Positions 7,988-16,390 of a stretch of DNA of 54,634 bases are shown one piece after another. Each line of letters starts with the position of its first letter. Within the stretch, counting starts at the first letter, position 1. This stretch comes from an uncultured Gammaproteobacteria bacterium (GTDB taxonomy: Bacteria > Pseudomonadota > Gammaproteobacteria > CAKMZV01), in assembly GCA_929200535.1 (NCBI GenBank), contig CAKMZV010000013.1, positions 1 through 54,634 of the forward strand. Direction: 5' to 3'. Both the position numbers and the translations under genes were made by a program. The notes beneath the pieces were generated by a model. That model did not search any database. It was not told the DNA's origin and saw only the letters and a program-made list of their open reading frames with translations.

Positions 7988-8905
7988 ATGCCAAACTCAG
8001 TAATTGATTCTGCTCAGTTACGAAAGGCTTTTGGTTCTTACTTGACTGGTGTTACAGTAGTCACTGCTTGCACCGAAGAAGGGGGAATGGTTGGCTTTAC
8101 GGCAAACTCTTTTACATCTGTATCTTTAGAACCACCGCTATTATTGGTTTGTCCAGCTAAAGGGTTGAATTGTGCGGATGTTTTTAATAAATGCGAGCGG
8201 TTTGTTATTAATATTTTGGCTGAAAATCAACAAGAGGTATCAACTGTTTTTGCTCAAAATATTGAAAATCGCTTCGATAAAGTCAATTGGCATAATGATG
8301 CTTGGGGTGTCCCTATTATTGAGGGAGCAGTTACGCACTTTTCTTGTCGTACATTTAAGCGAATAGATGCTGGGGATCATATCATCCTTGTTGGAGAAAT
8401 AGTTGATTTCAAAACTCAAGGTGGAGCAGGTTTAGGCTATGCTAATGGAGGATATTTTACTCAAAACGTAAATCTTGACACCTTTGCTTTAGCTCAAGCG
8501 AGCAATACTTTACAAGTTGGTGGTATTATTAACTATGAAAATCAAATTTTAGTAAATTTCTGCGATGGTAAGAGTAGTTTGCCTTGCTTTTCTTGTCAAT
8601 CTTTAGAGCGTGCACCTGGTATTTTACAAAAATCTTTAAATGATGCAGGGATTGAGGTTTCTCTGTTACAAATATATTCTATTTTTCAAGATATTAAAGG
8701 GCGATATTTTGTGTATTATCGTTGTATTGCATCGAATGATAATCAAGGAGATTTGGGGGAATATTTGGAGTTATCTGATTTGGAGGTCTCTTCTTTTCAG
8801 AATTATCCTTTACGCTCTATGATTGGGCGTTATATTGCGGAAAAACAAAAAGAAGATTTCGGGATATATATAGGGGGAGATTTAGAAGGAAAAACTTATA
8901 TTTAA
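7988..8905 (+). CDS. Flavin reductase with a C-terminal extension
   Basis: 305 aa. Residues about 8-165 form a flavin reductase-like FMN-binding split barrel (FGSYLTGVTVVTACTEEGGMVGFTANSFTSVSLEPPLLLVC, then CRTFKRIDAGDHIILVGEIVDF), as in the reductase part of two-component flavin monooxygenases. These normally have about 160-180 aa. The extra roughly 135 residues (from LQVGGIINYENQILVNF to the end) are an additional domain that I cannot name; a Nudix-like fold is possible. No partner monooxygenase is adjacent. The start is ATG with little ribosome-binding sequence. Confidence 0.8.
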   Translation: MPNSVIDSAQLRKAFGSYLTGVTVVTACTEEGGMVGFTANSFTSVSLEPPLLLVCPAKGLNCADVFNKCERFVINILAENQQEVSTVFAQNIENRFDKVNWHNDAWGVPIIEGAVTHFSCRTFKRIDAGDHIILVGEIVDFKTQGGAGLGYANGGYFTQNVNLDTFALAQASNTLQVGGIINYENQILVNFCDGKSSLPCFSCQSLERAPGILQKSLNDAGIEVSLLQIYSIFQDIKGRYFVYYRCIASNDNQGDLGEYLELSDLEVSSFQNYPLRSMIGRYIAEKQKEDFGIYIGGDLEGKTYI

Positions 8906-8924
8906 GATGTTTAAAAATTAAACT

Positions 8925-10403
8925 ATGTCAAAATTACCACATTATCAACTCTACATAGGAGGCACTTGGATTGATGGTGAACAGCCATTAGTAGAAACAC
9001 TTAATCCAGCTACAGGAAAAATATGGGCAACATTTTCTTGTGCCTCTAAGGAGCAAGTTGATAACGCTGTGCGTTTAGCTAAACAAGCCCAACAATCTGT
9101 AGAATGGCGACAAATGTGTGCTTCTAATCGGGCAAAATTGTTGTATAAATTGGCGGATATTGTTGAAAAAAATGTCAAGAAAATTGCAGAAGTTGAATCT
9201 CTTGATAGTGGTAAATTACTTAAAGAAACAATGGCTCAAACAGGTTATGTGGCTGAGTATTATCGCTATTTTGCTGGGATGGCAGATAAGATAGAGGGTG
9301 GCACTTTACCTATTGATAAGGCGAATATGTTTGTTTATACAACGCGTGAGCCTATTGGAGTTGTGGCAGCCATTGTGCCGTGGAATTCACAAATGTTCTT
9401 GGCAGCAACAAAACTTGCCCCAGCTTTGGCAATGGGATGTTCGGTGATTATTAAGGCATCTGAGATTGCTCCTTGTGCAATGTTGGAATTTGCAAAACTT
9501 CTTGATGAGGTTGGTTTCCCCAAAGGGGTTATTTCAATTATTACTGGTGATGCTGAAAATTGTGCTGTACCACTGACTTCACACCCTGATATTGATCGCT
9601 TGGCATTTACTGGAGGTGCAGAAACAGCAAAGCATATTGTGCGAAATTCAGCAGAAAATTTTGCCGTGACAACCTTAGAGTTGGGTGGTAAATCGCCCAT
9701 TATTATTTTTGACGATGCGGATTTAGAAAGTGCAATTAATGGTATTATTGCTGGAAATTATGGGGCGTCAGGACAATCTTGTGTAGCCGGTTCCAGAGTG
9801 ATTATACAGAGGACTATTTTGGATAAAGTAATTGCGAAAGTTAAGCTGAGAGCTAAGGAGATTGTTATAGGTGATCCCTTAGATAATAAAACTCATATGG
9901 GTCCCTTATGCACAGTAGCACAAGTAGAAAATATAGAGAGAGTGTTATTGTCTTCACAAAAACAAGGAGCCAAAGTTCATTTTGGAGGGGAACGAGTGAA
10001 CAAACAAAGTGGTAATTATTTTCAGCCCACCTTAATAGAATGCCCAACAATTGATGTAGATAGTATCAATACGGAGTTTTTTGGTCCTATAATGTCTGTG
10101 ATTGCTTTTGATACAGAGGAGGAGGCAATTGAAATGGCAAATAAAAATCAATTTGGGTTGGGATCTGGAGTTTTTACCCAAAATCTTGCCAGAGCACATC
10201 GGGTATCTAAAGAAATTAGAGCGGGAATTTGCTGGGTTAATACCTATCGAGCAATTTCTCCTATTGCTCCTTTTGGTGGGTACAATAAATCGGGATATGG
10301 ACGTGAGGCAGGCTGGGAAAGTATGCTTGATTACACTCGCACTAAAACAACTTGGATAAATATTGATAATGAGCCGATGAGCAATCCTTTTGTTATTAGG
10401 TAA
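8925..10403 (+). CDS. NAD(P)-dependent aldehyde dehydrogenase
   Basis: 492 aa, typical ALDH superfamily length. Cofactor site: PWNSQMFLAATKLAPALAMG and VIIKASE; FTGG turn; general base Glu252 in LELGGKSP; catalytic Cys286 in GQSCVAGSR; C-terminal PFGGYNKSGYGREAG. It oxidises an aldehyde to an acid. The substrate cannot be read from sequence. A taurine-pyruvate aminotransferase nearby (12202) makes sulfoacetaldehyde one candidate, and the DUF1185/flavin reductase neighbours suggest others, such as a semialdehyde from ring or amine catabolism. Confidence 0.88.
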   Translation: MSKLPHYQLYIGGTWIDGEQPLVETLNPATGKIWATFSCASKEQVDNAVRLAKQAQQSVEWRQMCASNRAKLLYKLADIVEKNVKKIAEVESLDSGKLLKETMAQTGYVAEYYRYFAGMADKIEGGTLPIDKANMFVYTTREPIGVVAAIVPWNSQMFLAATKLAPALAMGCSVIIKASEIAPCAMLEFAKLLDEVGFPKGVISIITGDAENCAVPLTSHPDIDRLAFTGGAETAKHIVRNSAENFAVTTLELGGKSPIIIFDDADLESAINGIIAGNYGASGQSCVAGSRVIIQRTILDKVIAKVKLRAKEIVIGDPLDNKTHMGPLCTVAQVENIERVLLSSQKQGAKVHFGGERVNKQSGNYFQPTLIECPTIDVDSINTEFFGPIMSVIAFDTEEEAIEMANKNQFGLGSGVFTQNLARAHRVSKEIRAGICWVNTYRAISPIAPFGGYNKSGYGREAGWESMLDYTRTKTTWINIDNEPMSNPFVIR

Positions 10404-10428
10404 ATCTTTAAATATTTGCGAGAAAAAA

Positions 10429-11253
10429 TTGAGTTTTTTAGAAAAATTATCAAAAATATGGGTAGCCAATAATACATTATTATGCGTTGGCTTAGATCCT
10501 GATATTTCACGAATTCCTGTTCATCTCAGTAAAACGGAAAATCCACTCTTTGAATTTTGTAAAGAAATTGTTGATTCAACGGCGGACTTAGTCTGTGCCT
10601 TTAAGCCGCAGATAGCTTATTTTTCCGCACAATCGGCAGAAAATCAGTTAGAAATGCTGACTAATTACATTCAGTGTAATTATCCTCATATTCCAATCAT
10701 ATTAGATGCAAAAAGAGGGGATATAGGAGTTACGGCAGATCAATATGCGATTGAGGCTTTTCAAAGGTATCAAGCGGATGCCGTTACGATAAACCCTTAT
10801 ATGGGATATGATGCCGCTGAACCTTTTTTAAAACACTCAGATAAGGGGGTTATTTTATTGTGTAGAACCTCCAATCCCAGTGCAGCTGATATACAAGATC
10901 TCTTAATAGGGGATGCACCCCTCTACCAACATATCGCCAAATTAGCGATGACTAAGTGGAATGGAAATAATAATTGTCTATTGGTGATGGGAGCTACGTG
11001 GCCTAAACAGATGGAAGAAGTTCGGGAAATAGTCGGCGATATGCCATTTTTAGTGCCGGGTGTTGGAGCACAGGGGGCTGATATAGAAGCATTAATCAAA
11101 GCAGGTCAAACCAAAAATGGAGCTGGTTTGATAATAAATTCATCAAGGGCAGTTATTTATGCAGACAGCAGTGCAGATTTTGCTAATTCAGCTCGGCATA
11201 TAGCTAAAGACTTACGTGATACTATTAATCAGTATCGAAATAGCAAAAATTAA
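10429..11253 (+). CDS. pyrF: Orotidine 5'-phosphate decarboxylase, type 2
   Basis: 274 aa from a TTG start at 10429 (SFLEKLSKIW, then LLCVGLDPD), preceded by GCGAGA. This start matches family N-termini; an upstream TTG at 10390 would overlap the aldehyde dehydrogenase. The catalytic motif LDAKRGDIG with its Lys/Asp, the long-form insert NPYMGYDAA and the phosphate-binding VPGVGAQG are visible. It makes UMP, the last step of pyrimidine synthesis. It follows the aldehyde dehydrogenase by 25 bp and may share its transcript, although functionally unrelated. Confidence 0.9.
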   Translation: MSFLEKLSKIWVANNTLLCVGLDPDISRIPVHLSKTENPLFEFCKEIVDSTADLVCAFKPQIAYFSAQSAENQLEMLTNYIQCNYPHIPIILDAKRGDIGVTADQYAIEAFQRYQADAVTINPYMGYDAAEPFLKHSDKGVILLCRTSNPSAADIQDLLIGDAPLYQHIAKLAMTKWNGNNNCLLVMGATWPKQMEEVREIVGDMPFLVPGVGAQGADIEALIKAGQTKNGAGLIINSSRAVIYADSSADFANSARHIAKDLRDTINQYRNSKN

Positions 11254-11292
11254 TGGCAGTAGAGTAAGTTTTTTGCTTATTGCTTTTCTCTA

Positions 11293-11937
11293 TTAATCGT
11301 CCCAAAGAACTATCATCAATCGAGTTAGTGCGTATAAAGATAGGGCAATTAATGCAATTGCTATGTATTGCATATAGGTATTGATGATGGCTGAGATTTC
11401 ATTGTGAGTAAGATTGCCTACACTAATGGAAATAAGTAGCACAATGGCTCCAACATTAATGAAATTTCTAAATCCCAGTACTTTTGAGCGTTCAGAAACC
11501 TTGATGCTATGTAATGCTGTGATTAGAGAGTAGATCAGAACGGATATTATCCACAGAATCATTGCAGCTAATTCTATGTTATAGAACAAAGAAAACCCAA
11601 TAATAGTGATGACGCTACCTAAGGTGTCGCAGGTCGTATCGATGATTGAGCCAGCAAAAGATTTTAAGTTGTGTCGCCTTGCAACAACCCCATCTAAACC
11701 GTCAATAAATAAATTAAGTAGTATTAAAAATGCAGCAAGTATTGGATACTTAAGCAAAAACATCGCTATGATAATGATAAAAATACCAACAATTGAAAGA
11801 GCGTTTGGGGTAATTCCCAAAGAATACACAAATGTTGCAGGTTGCATTAAAAATTTATCTCTAAATGCTTCAAAAGTTAAATCACTTTTGAGACGATAAA
11901 GCATTATTTTTTTAAACGTATTTGTCTTTTTTTGCAT
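11293..11937 (-). CDS. CDP-alcohol phosphatidyltransferase family protein
   Basis: 214 aa, mostly hydrophobic with about six membrane helices. It has the complete family motif D-G-x2-A-R-x8-G-x3-D-x3-D (DGVVARRHNLKSFAGSIID followed by TTCD). The family transfers a phosphatidyl group from a CDP-diacylglycerol-type donor to an alcohol acceptor, or uses a CDP-alcohol as donor. The member type (PgsA, PssA or other) is not clear; the preceding RDKFLMQPATFVYSLGITPNALS resembles the N-terminal helix of the PgsA group. It is convergent with pyrF, 39 bp apart. Confidence 0.85.
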   Translation of the reverse strand: MQKKTNTFKKIMLYRLKSDLTFEAFRDKFLMQPATFVYSLGITPNALSIVGIFIIIIAMFLLKYPILAAFLILLNLFIDGLDGVVARRHNLKSFAGSIIDTTCDTLGSVITIIGFSLFYNIELAAMILWIISVLIYSLITALHSIKVSERSKVLGFRNFINVGAIVLLISISVGNLTHNEISAIINTYMQYIAIALIALSLYALTRLMIVLWDD

Positions 11938-12086
11938 TGCTATTCTTATTTAAGAGCTGCTCGGACTATTTAGGGAAATTAAAAAATTTGATATAATCTT
12001 GCGATTTTTTAGGAACGGGAAAGAGAATAAATTATACCCTTTTTACAATTTAGGTTCTATAGGTGTTTTTTTGAGGAATTTTTGTG

Positions 12087-12095
12087 TGCTATAAT
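12087..12095 (+). promoter_or_regulatory. Extended -10 promoter element before taurine aminotransferase
   Basis: TGC followed by TATAAT (12090-12095) is an extended -10 element about 107 bp before the ATG at 12202. A T-run stands 17 bp upstream in place of a -35 box. A second TATAAT occurs at 11992-11997. The intergenic stretch 11938-12201 holds nothing else that I can name. Confidence 0.4.
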
Positions 12096-12201
12096 GTATT
12101 CAGTAATGGGCTCCAATGCACTATACTTCAATAGAAATTGGTAATAAAAATCATAATGAAGTTTTATGTAAATAAAATTTTATTTTTACTTGGAAATAAT
12201 A

Positions 12202-13575
12202 ATGGAAAACAGTCAATCTACAACAGTTAATAGCAAAGATAAGCAACACGTATGGCATCATATTACTCAGCATGCTAAGTTTGATAATAGTGATCCTGTG
12301 GTAATGGTAGAAGGTCAGGGGCTGACTATTACAGATTCTAAAGGGCGTGAGTTTTTAGATGCTTCTTCTGGCGGTGTATGGACTGTTAATGTTGGCTATG
12401 GTCGTAAGAGTATGGGGCAAGCAATTTATGATGCAGTGATAAAAGTGCCTTTTTTTGCGGGCAATACAGGAACCGTACCCGGTGCTAATTATGCTGCTGA
12501 ATTGATTGATTTAATTCCTCATATGAGTCGTGTTTATTACTCTAACTCAGGCTCTGAAGCAAATGAAAAAGCCTATAAAATGGTGCGCCAAAGAGCTCAC
12601 GCTTATAACGGTGGGAAAAAACATAAAATTGTCTTTCGAGATCGTGATTATCATGGTACAACTATTGGAGCATTGAGTTCAACAGGACATCCGCAACGTC
12701 GTGAAAACTATGGACCATTTGCACCTGGTTTTGTGGAAATGCCACATTGTTGTTGTTATCGTTGTCCTTTTGGCAAAAAATATCCCGATTGTAATATTGA
12801 ATGTGCTACAGCACTTGAGGATATTGTTAAACGTGAAGATCCGGATACAGTAGGAGCTGTTGTCCTTGAACCAATTACCGCTGGTGGCGGTGTTATCCCC
12901 CCTGTGAAAGAATATTTTCCCATTATTTCTGAAATATGCAAAAAATACGATTTGCTCTTGCATATCGATGAAGTGGTTTGTGGAATGGGGCGTACTGGCT
13001 TATGGTTTGGGCATTCGCATTATGATGTCAAACCCGATATTATTTCTATGGCAAAAGGCGTAGCAAGTGGCTATGCCGCTATTTCAGTGACCATAACTAC
13101 CGATGATGTTTTTAAAATTTTTAAAACAGATGAAACTGATACCACTGGATTTTTCCGTGATATTAGTACTTTCGGAGGATGCACTGGAGGACCAGCAGCA
13201 GCCCTTGAGAATTTGCGTATTATCAAAGAAGAAAACTTATTAGAAAATGCAGTGAAGATGGGTGAGTATTTATTGGATAAGTTGAATGTTTTAAAAGAAA
13301 AGCATGCTATTGTTGGCGATGCAAGAGGTAAAGGCTTATTTGCAGGGCTTGAGTTGGTGAGTGATAAAGCGACGAAGTTACCGTTGCCAGAAGCTAAAGT
13401 CCAGCAAGTAATCAAAAACTGTTTTGAGCAAGGAGTGATTATAGGTTCCACAAACCGTAGCTTAGAAGGATTTAACAATACCCTAACACTTAGCCCAGCT
13501 CTAATATGCACTAAAAGTGATATAGATACAATTATTGCTACTATGGATGTTGCTTTATCAAAAATAGAGGTGTAG
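12202..13575 (+). CDS. tpa: Taurine-pyruvate aminotransferase
   Basis: 457 aa from ATG 12202 (an upstream TTG at 12190 is less likely). Class III PLP aminotransferase: SNSGSEANEKAYK (cofactor phosphate), RDYHGTTIGALS, HIDEVVCGMGRTG and PLP lysine in SMAKGVASGYA (Lys285). From memory of the Bilophila enzyme, the match is close throughout: VWHHITQH at the N-terminus, GGVWTVNVGYGRK, YGPFAPGF, RDISTFGGCTGGPAAALENLRII and FNNTLTLSPALI. It converts taurine and pyruvate to sulfoacetaldehyde and alanine. A cysteine-rich insert CCCYRCPFGKKYPDCNIEC may bind metal. No sulfoacetaldehyde acetyltransferase is seen; the aldehyde dehydrogenase at 8925 could act next. Confidence 0.8.
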   Translation: MENSQSTTVNSKDKQHVWHHITQHAKFDNSDPVVMVEGQGLTITDSKGREFLDASSGGVWTVNVGYGRKSMGQAIYDAVIKVPFFAGNTGTVPGANYAAELIDLIPHMSRVYYSNSGSEANEKAYKMVRQRAHAYNGGKKHKIVFRDRDYHGTTIGALSSTGHPQRRENYGPFAPGFVEMPHCCCYRCPFGKKYPDCNIECATALEDIVKREDPDTVGAVVLEPITAGGGVIPPVKEYFPIISEICKKYDLLLHIDEVVCGMGRTGLWFGHSHYDVKPDIISMAKGVASGYAAISVTITTDDVFKIFKTDETDTTGFFRDISTFGGCTGGPAAALENLRIIKEENLLENAVKMGEYLLDKLNVLKEKHAIVGDARGKGLFAGLELVSDKATKLPLPEAKVQQVIKNCFEQGVIIGSTNRSLEGFNNTLTLSPALICTKSDIDTIIATMDVALSKIEV

Positions 13576-13583
13576 GGGTTTAG

Positions 13584-13934
13584 ATGCATGAAAAAATCAA
13601 CTATGTTGAATTTCCAAGCAATAATCTAACCGCAACAAAGCAATTTTTTCAGCAAGTTTTTGGATGGAAATTTGAAGATTTTGGCGAACAATACACCGCC
13701 TTTTCAAATCAAGGTTTAGATGGCGGTTTTTATCAAGCAGACTTAAGCTCGGTCGCAAAAGAAGGCTCCGCTTTAATTGTTTTTTACAGCAATGCCTTAG
13801 AAACAACACGGCAAAAAATCATTCAAGCTGGCGGAATCATCACCCAAGATATTTTCACGTTCCCCGGAGGTCGGCGTTTTCATTTTACAGAACCTTGCGG
13901 TAATGAGCTTGCGGTTTGGTCTGATTTGCTATAG
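13584..13934 (+). CDS. VOC family (glyoxalase-like) protein
   Basis: 116 aa, one VOC domain: INYVEFPSNNLTATKQFFQQVFGWKFEDFG and C-terminal PGGRRFHFTEPCGNELAVWS, giving the usual paired beta-alpha-beta-beta-beta modules and a Glu near the end. Substrate unknown. It begins 8 bp after the aminotransferase stop, so it is probably cotranscribed. Confidence 0.8.
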   Translation: MHEKINYVEFPSNNLTATKQFFQQVFGWKFEDFGEQYTAFSNQGLDGGFYQADLSSVAKEGSALIVFYSNALETTRQKIIQAGGIITQDIFTFPGGRRFHFTEPCGNELAVWSDLL

Positions 13935-13955
13935 AAAAAATTATGATCTTATCAA

Positions 13956-15356
13956 ATGAAAGTTAAATTAAAACATTTAGGGGTATTAGAATGTGCTGAA
14001 TTTGAGCTTGGCGAATTCACTATAATTTGTGGAAAAAACAATACAGGTAAAACTTATGCTACCTATGCCTTGTTTGGTTTTCTTCATCACAGTAAAGATT
14101 TACTTAGTAACCAAATTGGTAAGATAATTGAATCTGATATAAGTGCTGTATGGCAACGAGGAGAAAGTGATTTTGACATTGATATAGAAAAAATATTAGA
14201 AAAAGTACCGCAGATGCTTGCGGAGGCTAGTAAAGAGTATACGACCAGACTGCCAACGGTCTTTTCCTCTAACGAGAGTTTTTTTTCCAAGGCGGATTTT
14301 TGCTTTACTCTAAATAATATTGATTTTCGAAACAAAATACGTGAATATGAATATGAACATCAATTTTCAAGTACAAATGAATATGAGTTGGCTGAGCCTT
14401 GTTTTTTGAGCAAAAAACAAGGCTCCTTTACATTGAATGTATCATCAAGTATAAGAAATCATTTTCTTCATTTTTACTTGCAAAACGCCTTATTTGAGAT
14501 TTTATTTCAAAGTATTTTTCCTCAAACTTTTATTGCAAGCGCTGAAAGAACTGGAGTGGCTATTTTTTCTCGCGAGTTAGATTTAGCTCGTAATCGCTTG
14601 TTAAAAGAAATTAGCAAAGAGAAAGAAATTAACCCATTAGAATTACTTTTAAAACACTCTTCTGACTATCCGCTACCAGTAGAAACCAATGTTGATTTTA
14701 CAAGAAATTTGGAAAAAATAGTTAAAAAAGATAGTGAAATTGCTAAAAATTATCCTGAAATATTAGAGTCTTTTGCGAGTATTATCGGTGGCACTTACGA
14801 AACAAAAAGAGGTATGGGAGTACTGTTCAAACCTAAAGGGAAATCACTTAAGCTATCGATAGATGAAAGTTCTAGTGCCGTACGCTCAATGTTGGATGTT
14901 GGGTTTTATTTAAAGCATCTTGCTAAACCAGAAGATCTGCTTATTATTGATGAACCTGAACTTAATCTACATCCAGAAAATCAAAGGTTAGTCGCTCGTT
15001 TACTTGCTTCATTAGTGAATATAGGCATCAAAGTGTTTGTAACCACCCATAGTGATTATTTTATTAAAGAAATCAATACATTGATTATGTTGAATAATGA
15101 AAACATCACTCATAAAAAAATAATGGATAGGGAGGGGTACCTTAAAGAAAGTTTACTCAACTCAAATCAACTTAAAGTATATATTGCAGAAGAGGCAAGA
15201 ATTTCTGTTGAGGGATATAAAAACAAGGTGAAGCGTCAAACCTTAACTTTAGCTGATATAAATGATGAGCATGGCATTGAGGTAGCAAGTTTTGATGATA
15301 CTATCAAAACAATGAATAGAATTCAAGACGAAATTTTATGGGGTGATGATGAATGA
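13956..15356 (+). CDS. AAA-family ATPase, SMC/OLD-like, of a putative two-gene defence module
   Basis: 466 aa. The N-terminus begins MKVKLKHLGVLECAEFEL, as in RecF/OLD-type ATPases, with Walker A GKNNTGKT (residues 26-33). A long helical middle follows. An ABC-like signature region DESSSAVRSM, Walker B LLIIDEPELNLHPENQ (Asp332, Glu333) and TTHSDYF are then seen. No Toprim domain is visible, unlike OLD or GajA nucleases. It overlaps the next gene, which carries PD-(D/E)XK-like residues, suggesting an ATPase sensor with a nuclease partner. PARIS has a comparable ATPase but a Toprim (DUF4435) partner. Biological role inferred only. Confidence 0.75.
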   Translation: MKVKLKHLGVLECAEFELGEFTIICGKNNTGKTYATYALFGFLHHSKDLLSNQIGKIIESDISAVWQRGESDFDIDIEKILEKVPQMLAEASKEYTTRLPTVFSSNESFFSKADFCFTLNNIDFRNKIREYEYEHQFSSTNEYELAEPCFLSKKQGSFTLNVSSSIRNHFLHFYLQNALFEILFQSIFPQTFIASAERTGVAIFSRELDLARNRLLKEISKEKEINPLELLLKHSSDYPLPVETNVDFTRNLEKIVKKDSEIAKNYPEILESFASIIGGTYETKRGMGVLFKPKGKSLKLSIDESSSAVRSMLDVGFYLKHLAKPEDLLIIDEPELNLHPENQRLVARLLASLVNIGIKVFVTTHSDYFIKEINTLIMLNNENITHKKIMDREGYLKESLLNSNQLKVYIAEEARISVEGYKNKVKRQTLTLADINDEHGIEVASFDDTIKTMNRIQDEILWGDDE

Positions 15357-15900
15357 TGATTTTACCTTTCTTAGAACGAATTTGCTCAATCAAAAAGCCA
15401 TTAAGGTTCAAATTGGCGGTGTATTAATATTGAAAGAATCTGCTAATGATAGGAATTACACCATTGAAATAGCAAAAGTTCCAGAAAACACCTTAGCCAT
15501 TAAAACAGATTTATTTCCGCCACCGAAAAAGTTTTTGAATTGCGGTGGAGGGATATGTAAACGTGCTGATTATGTTATTCTAAATACTGATGAAATAATT
15601 TTTATTGAGCTCAAAAGCGGAAAGAGTCAAACTAGTCAAGTTATCAAACAATTAAAAGGTTCTCAAAGTGTGATAAAGTACCTTTTTTCTATTGCTGAAT
15701 TTTTTTACGATAGAAAGAAATTTTTCTCTAAAGCGCAGTTAAAACAATATTTTGTTAGCATTTACTTTAGTAGTACTTGTAATAAAAGATTGACAAGACC
15801 AGAAAAAAGGGAAAAAAAGTCATTTACGAATAATATTCCTAAGAAGATGTTAAAAATACGTGGAGAACACTTCAAATATCAAGATTTAAAAAATCAATAA
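15346..15900 (+). CDS. Putative PD-(D/E)XK nuclease-like partner of the AAA ATPase
   Basis: 184 aa from ATG 15346; GTG 15343 and ATG 15349 are alternatives. It overlaps the ATPase gene by about 11 bp, indicating translational coupling. The segment RADYVILNTDEIIFIELKSG gives Asp, then Glu and Lys in the order D-x12-E-x-K on predicted beta strands, as in PD-(D/E)XK nucleases. The C-terminal 50 residues are very basic (RLTRPEKREKKSF), consistent with nucleic-acid binding. I cannot assign a named family. A Cys pair in LNCGGGICKR precedes the site. Confidence 0.65.
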   Translation: MMNDDFTFLRTNLLNQKAIKVQIGGVLILKESANDRNYTIEIAKVPENTLAIKTDLFPPPKKFLNCGGGICKRADYVILNTDEIIFIELKSGKSQTSQVIKQLKGSQSVIKYLFSIAEFFYDRKKFFSKAQLKQYFVSIYFSSTCNKRLTRPEKREKKSFTNNIPKKMLKIRGEHFKYQDLKNQ

Positions 15901-15910
15901 TCATTCTTTT

Positions 15911-16351
15911 ATGGGGAATTTGGAAAAGTCATCGCACTTGCAACGAATTAGAACAGGCGGTTGCTTATGTGGTGCCGTTCGCTACCAAGTGAGCGGTGAA
16001 TTACGAGGTGTTGTGAATTGTCATTGCAGCACGTGTCGTTATCATCATGGTACTTTTGGAGCCTATACCAAAGCTGAAAATGCCCAATTGAAAATCCTAA
16101 CTGAAGAAGGTTTGAAGTGGTATGATAGTGGGGATAAGATAGCTATCAGAGGTTTCTGTGTAAATTGTGGTACCAATTTATTTTGGTGTCCACTAAACAA
16201 AGATACCACTTCTATCGTGGCAGGCACGCTTGATGATCCCAAAGGCTTGGAAACTGTCGCTCATATTTTTGTTGAAGACAAAGCAGATTTCTATGAGATT
16301 TACGATTCACTACCGCAATACCCACAAGGATTAAATTCTAAAAAATTATAG
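15911..16351 (+). CDS. GFA family (CENP-V/GFA domain) protein
   Basis: 146 aa. The zinc ligands of the GFA fold are present: GGCLCGAVRY, NCHCSTCR and FCVNCGTNLFW. The family includes glutathione-dependent formaldehyde-activating enzyme, but most members have unknown substrates. The gene ends 13 bp before a minimal palindromic element (16365-16385) that separates it from the convergent oxidoreductase. Confidence 0.85.
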   Translation: MGNLEKSSHLQRIRTGGCLCGAVRYQVSGELRGVVNCHCSTCRYHHGTFGAYTKAENAQLKILTEEGLKWYDSGDKIAIRGFCVNCGTNLFWCPLNKDTTSIVAGTLDDPKGLETVAHIFVEDKADFYEIYDSLPQYPQGLNSKKL

Positions 16352-16364
16352 AATTGAAAACTCT

Positions 16365-16385
16365 GAGACTTTTTGTAAAGGTCTC
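16365..16385. mobile_element. Minimal 21-bp end-to-end MITE remnant with target duplication
   Basis: The 21 bp read GAGACTTTTTG then TAAAGGTCTC, that is the two terminal repeats of the local MITE family joined with no interior. Flanks are ACTCT on both sides (16360-16364 and 16386-16390), a 5-bp duplication of the size seen at the larger copies. The right duplication abuts the stop codon of the oxidoreductase at 16391. As an RNA hairpin it could terminate transcription from both convergent genes. Confidence 0.65.
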
Positions 16386-16390
16386 ACTCT

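Noticed and set aside
13956-15356. OLD-family or Gabija GajA nuclease
   Set aside because: No C-terminal Toprim motif is seen and the protein ends soon after the ATPase core; the partner is not a UvrD-like GajB.
16365-16385. Plain intrinsic terminator only
   Set aside because: The hairpin could terminate, but the exact 5-bp flanking duplication and the identity with MITE ends, repeated at 46386-46406, argue for a mobile-element origin.
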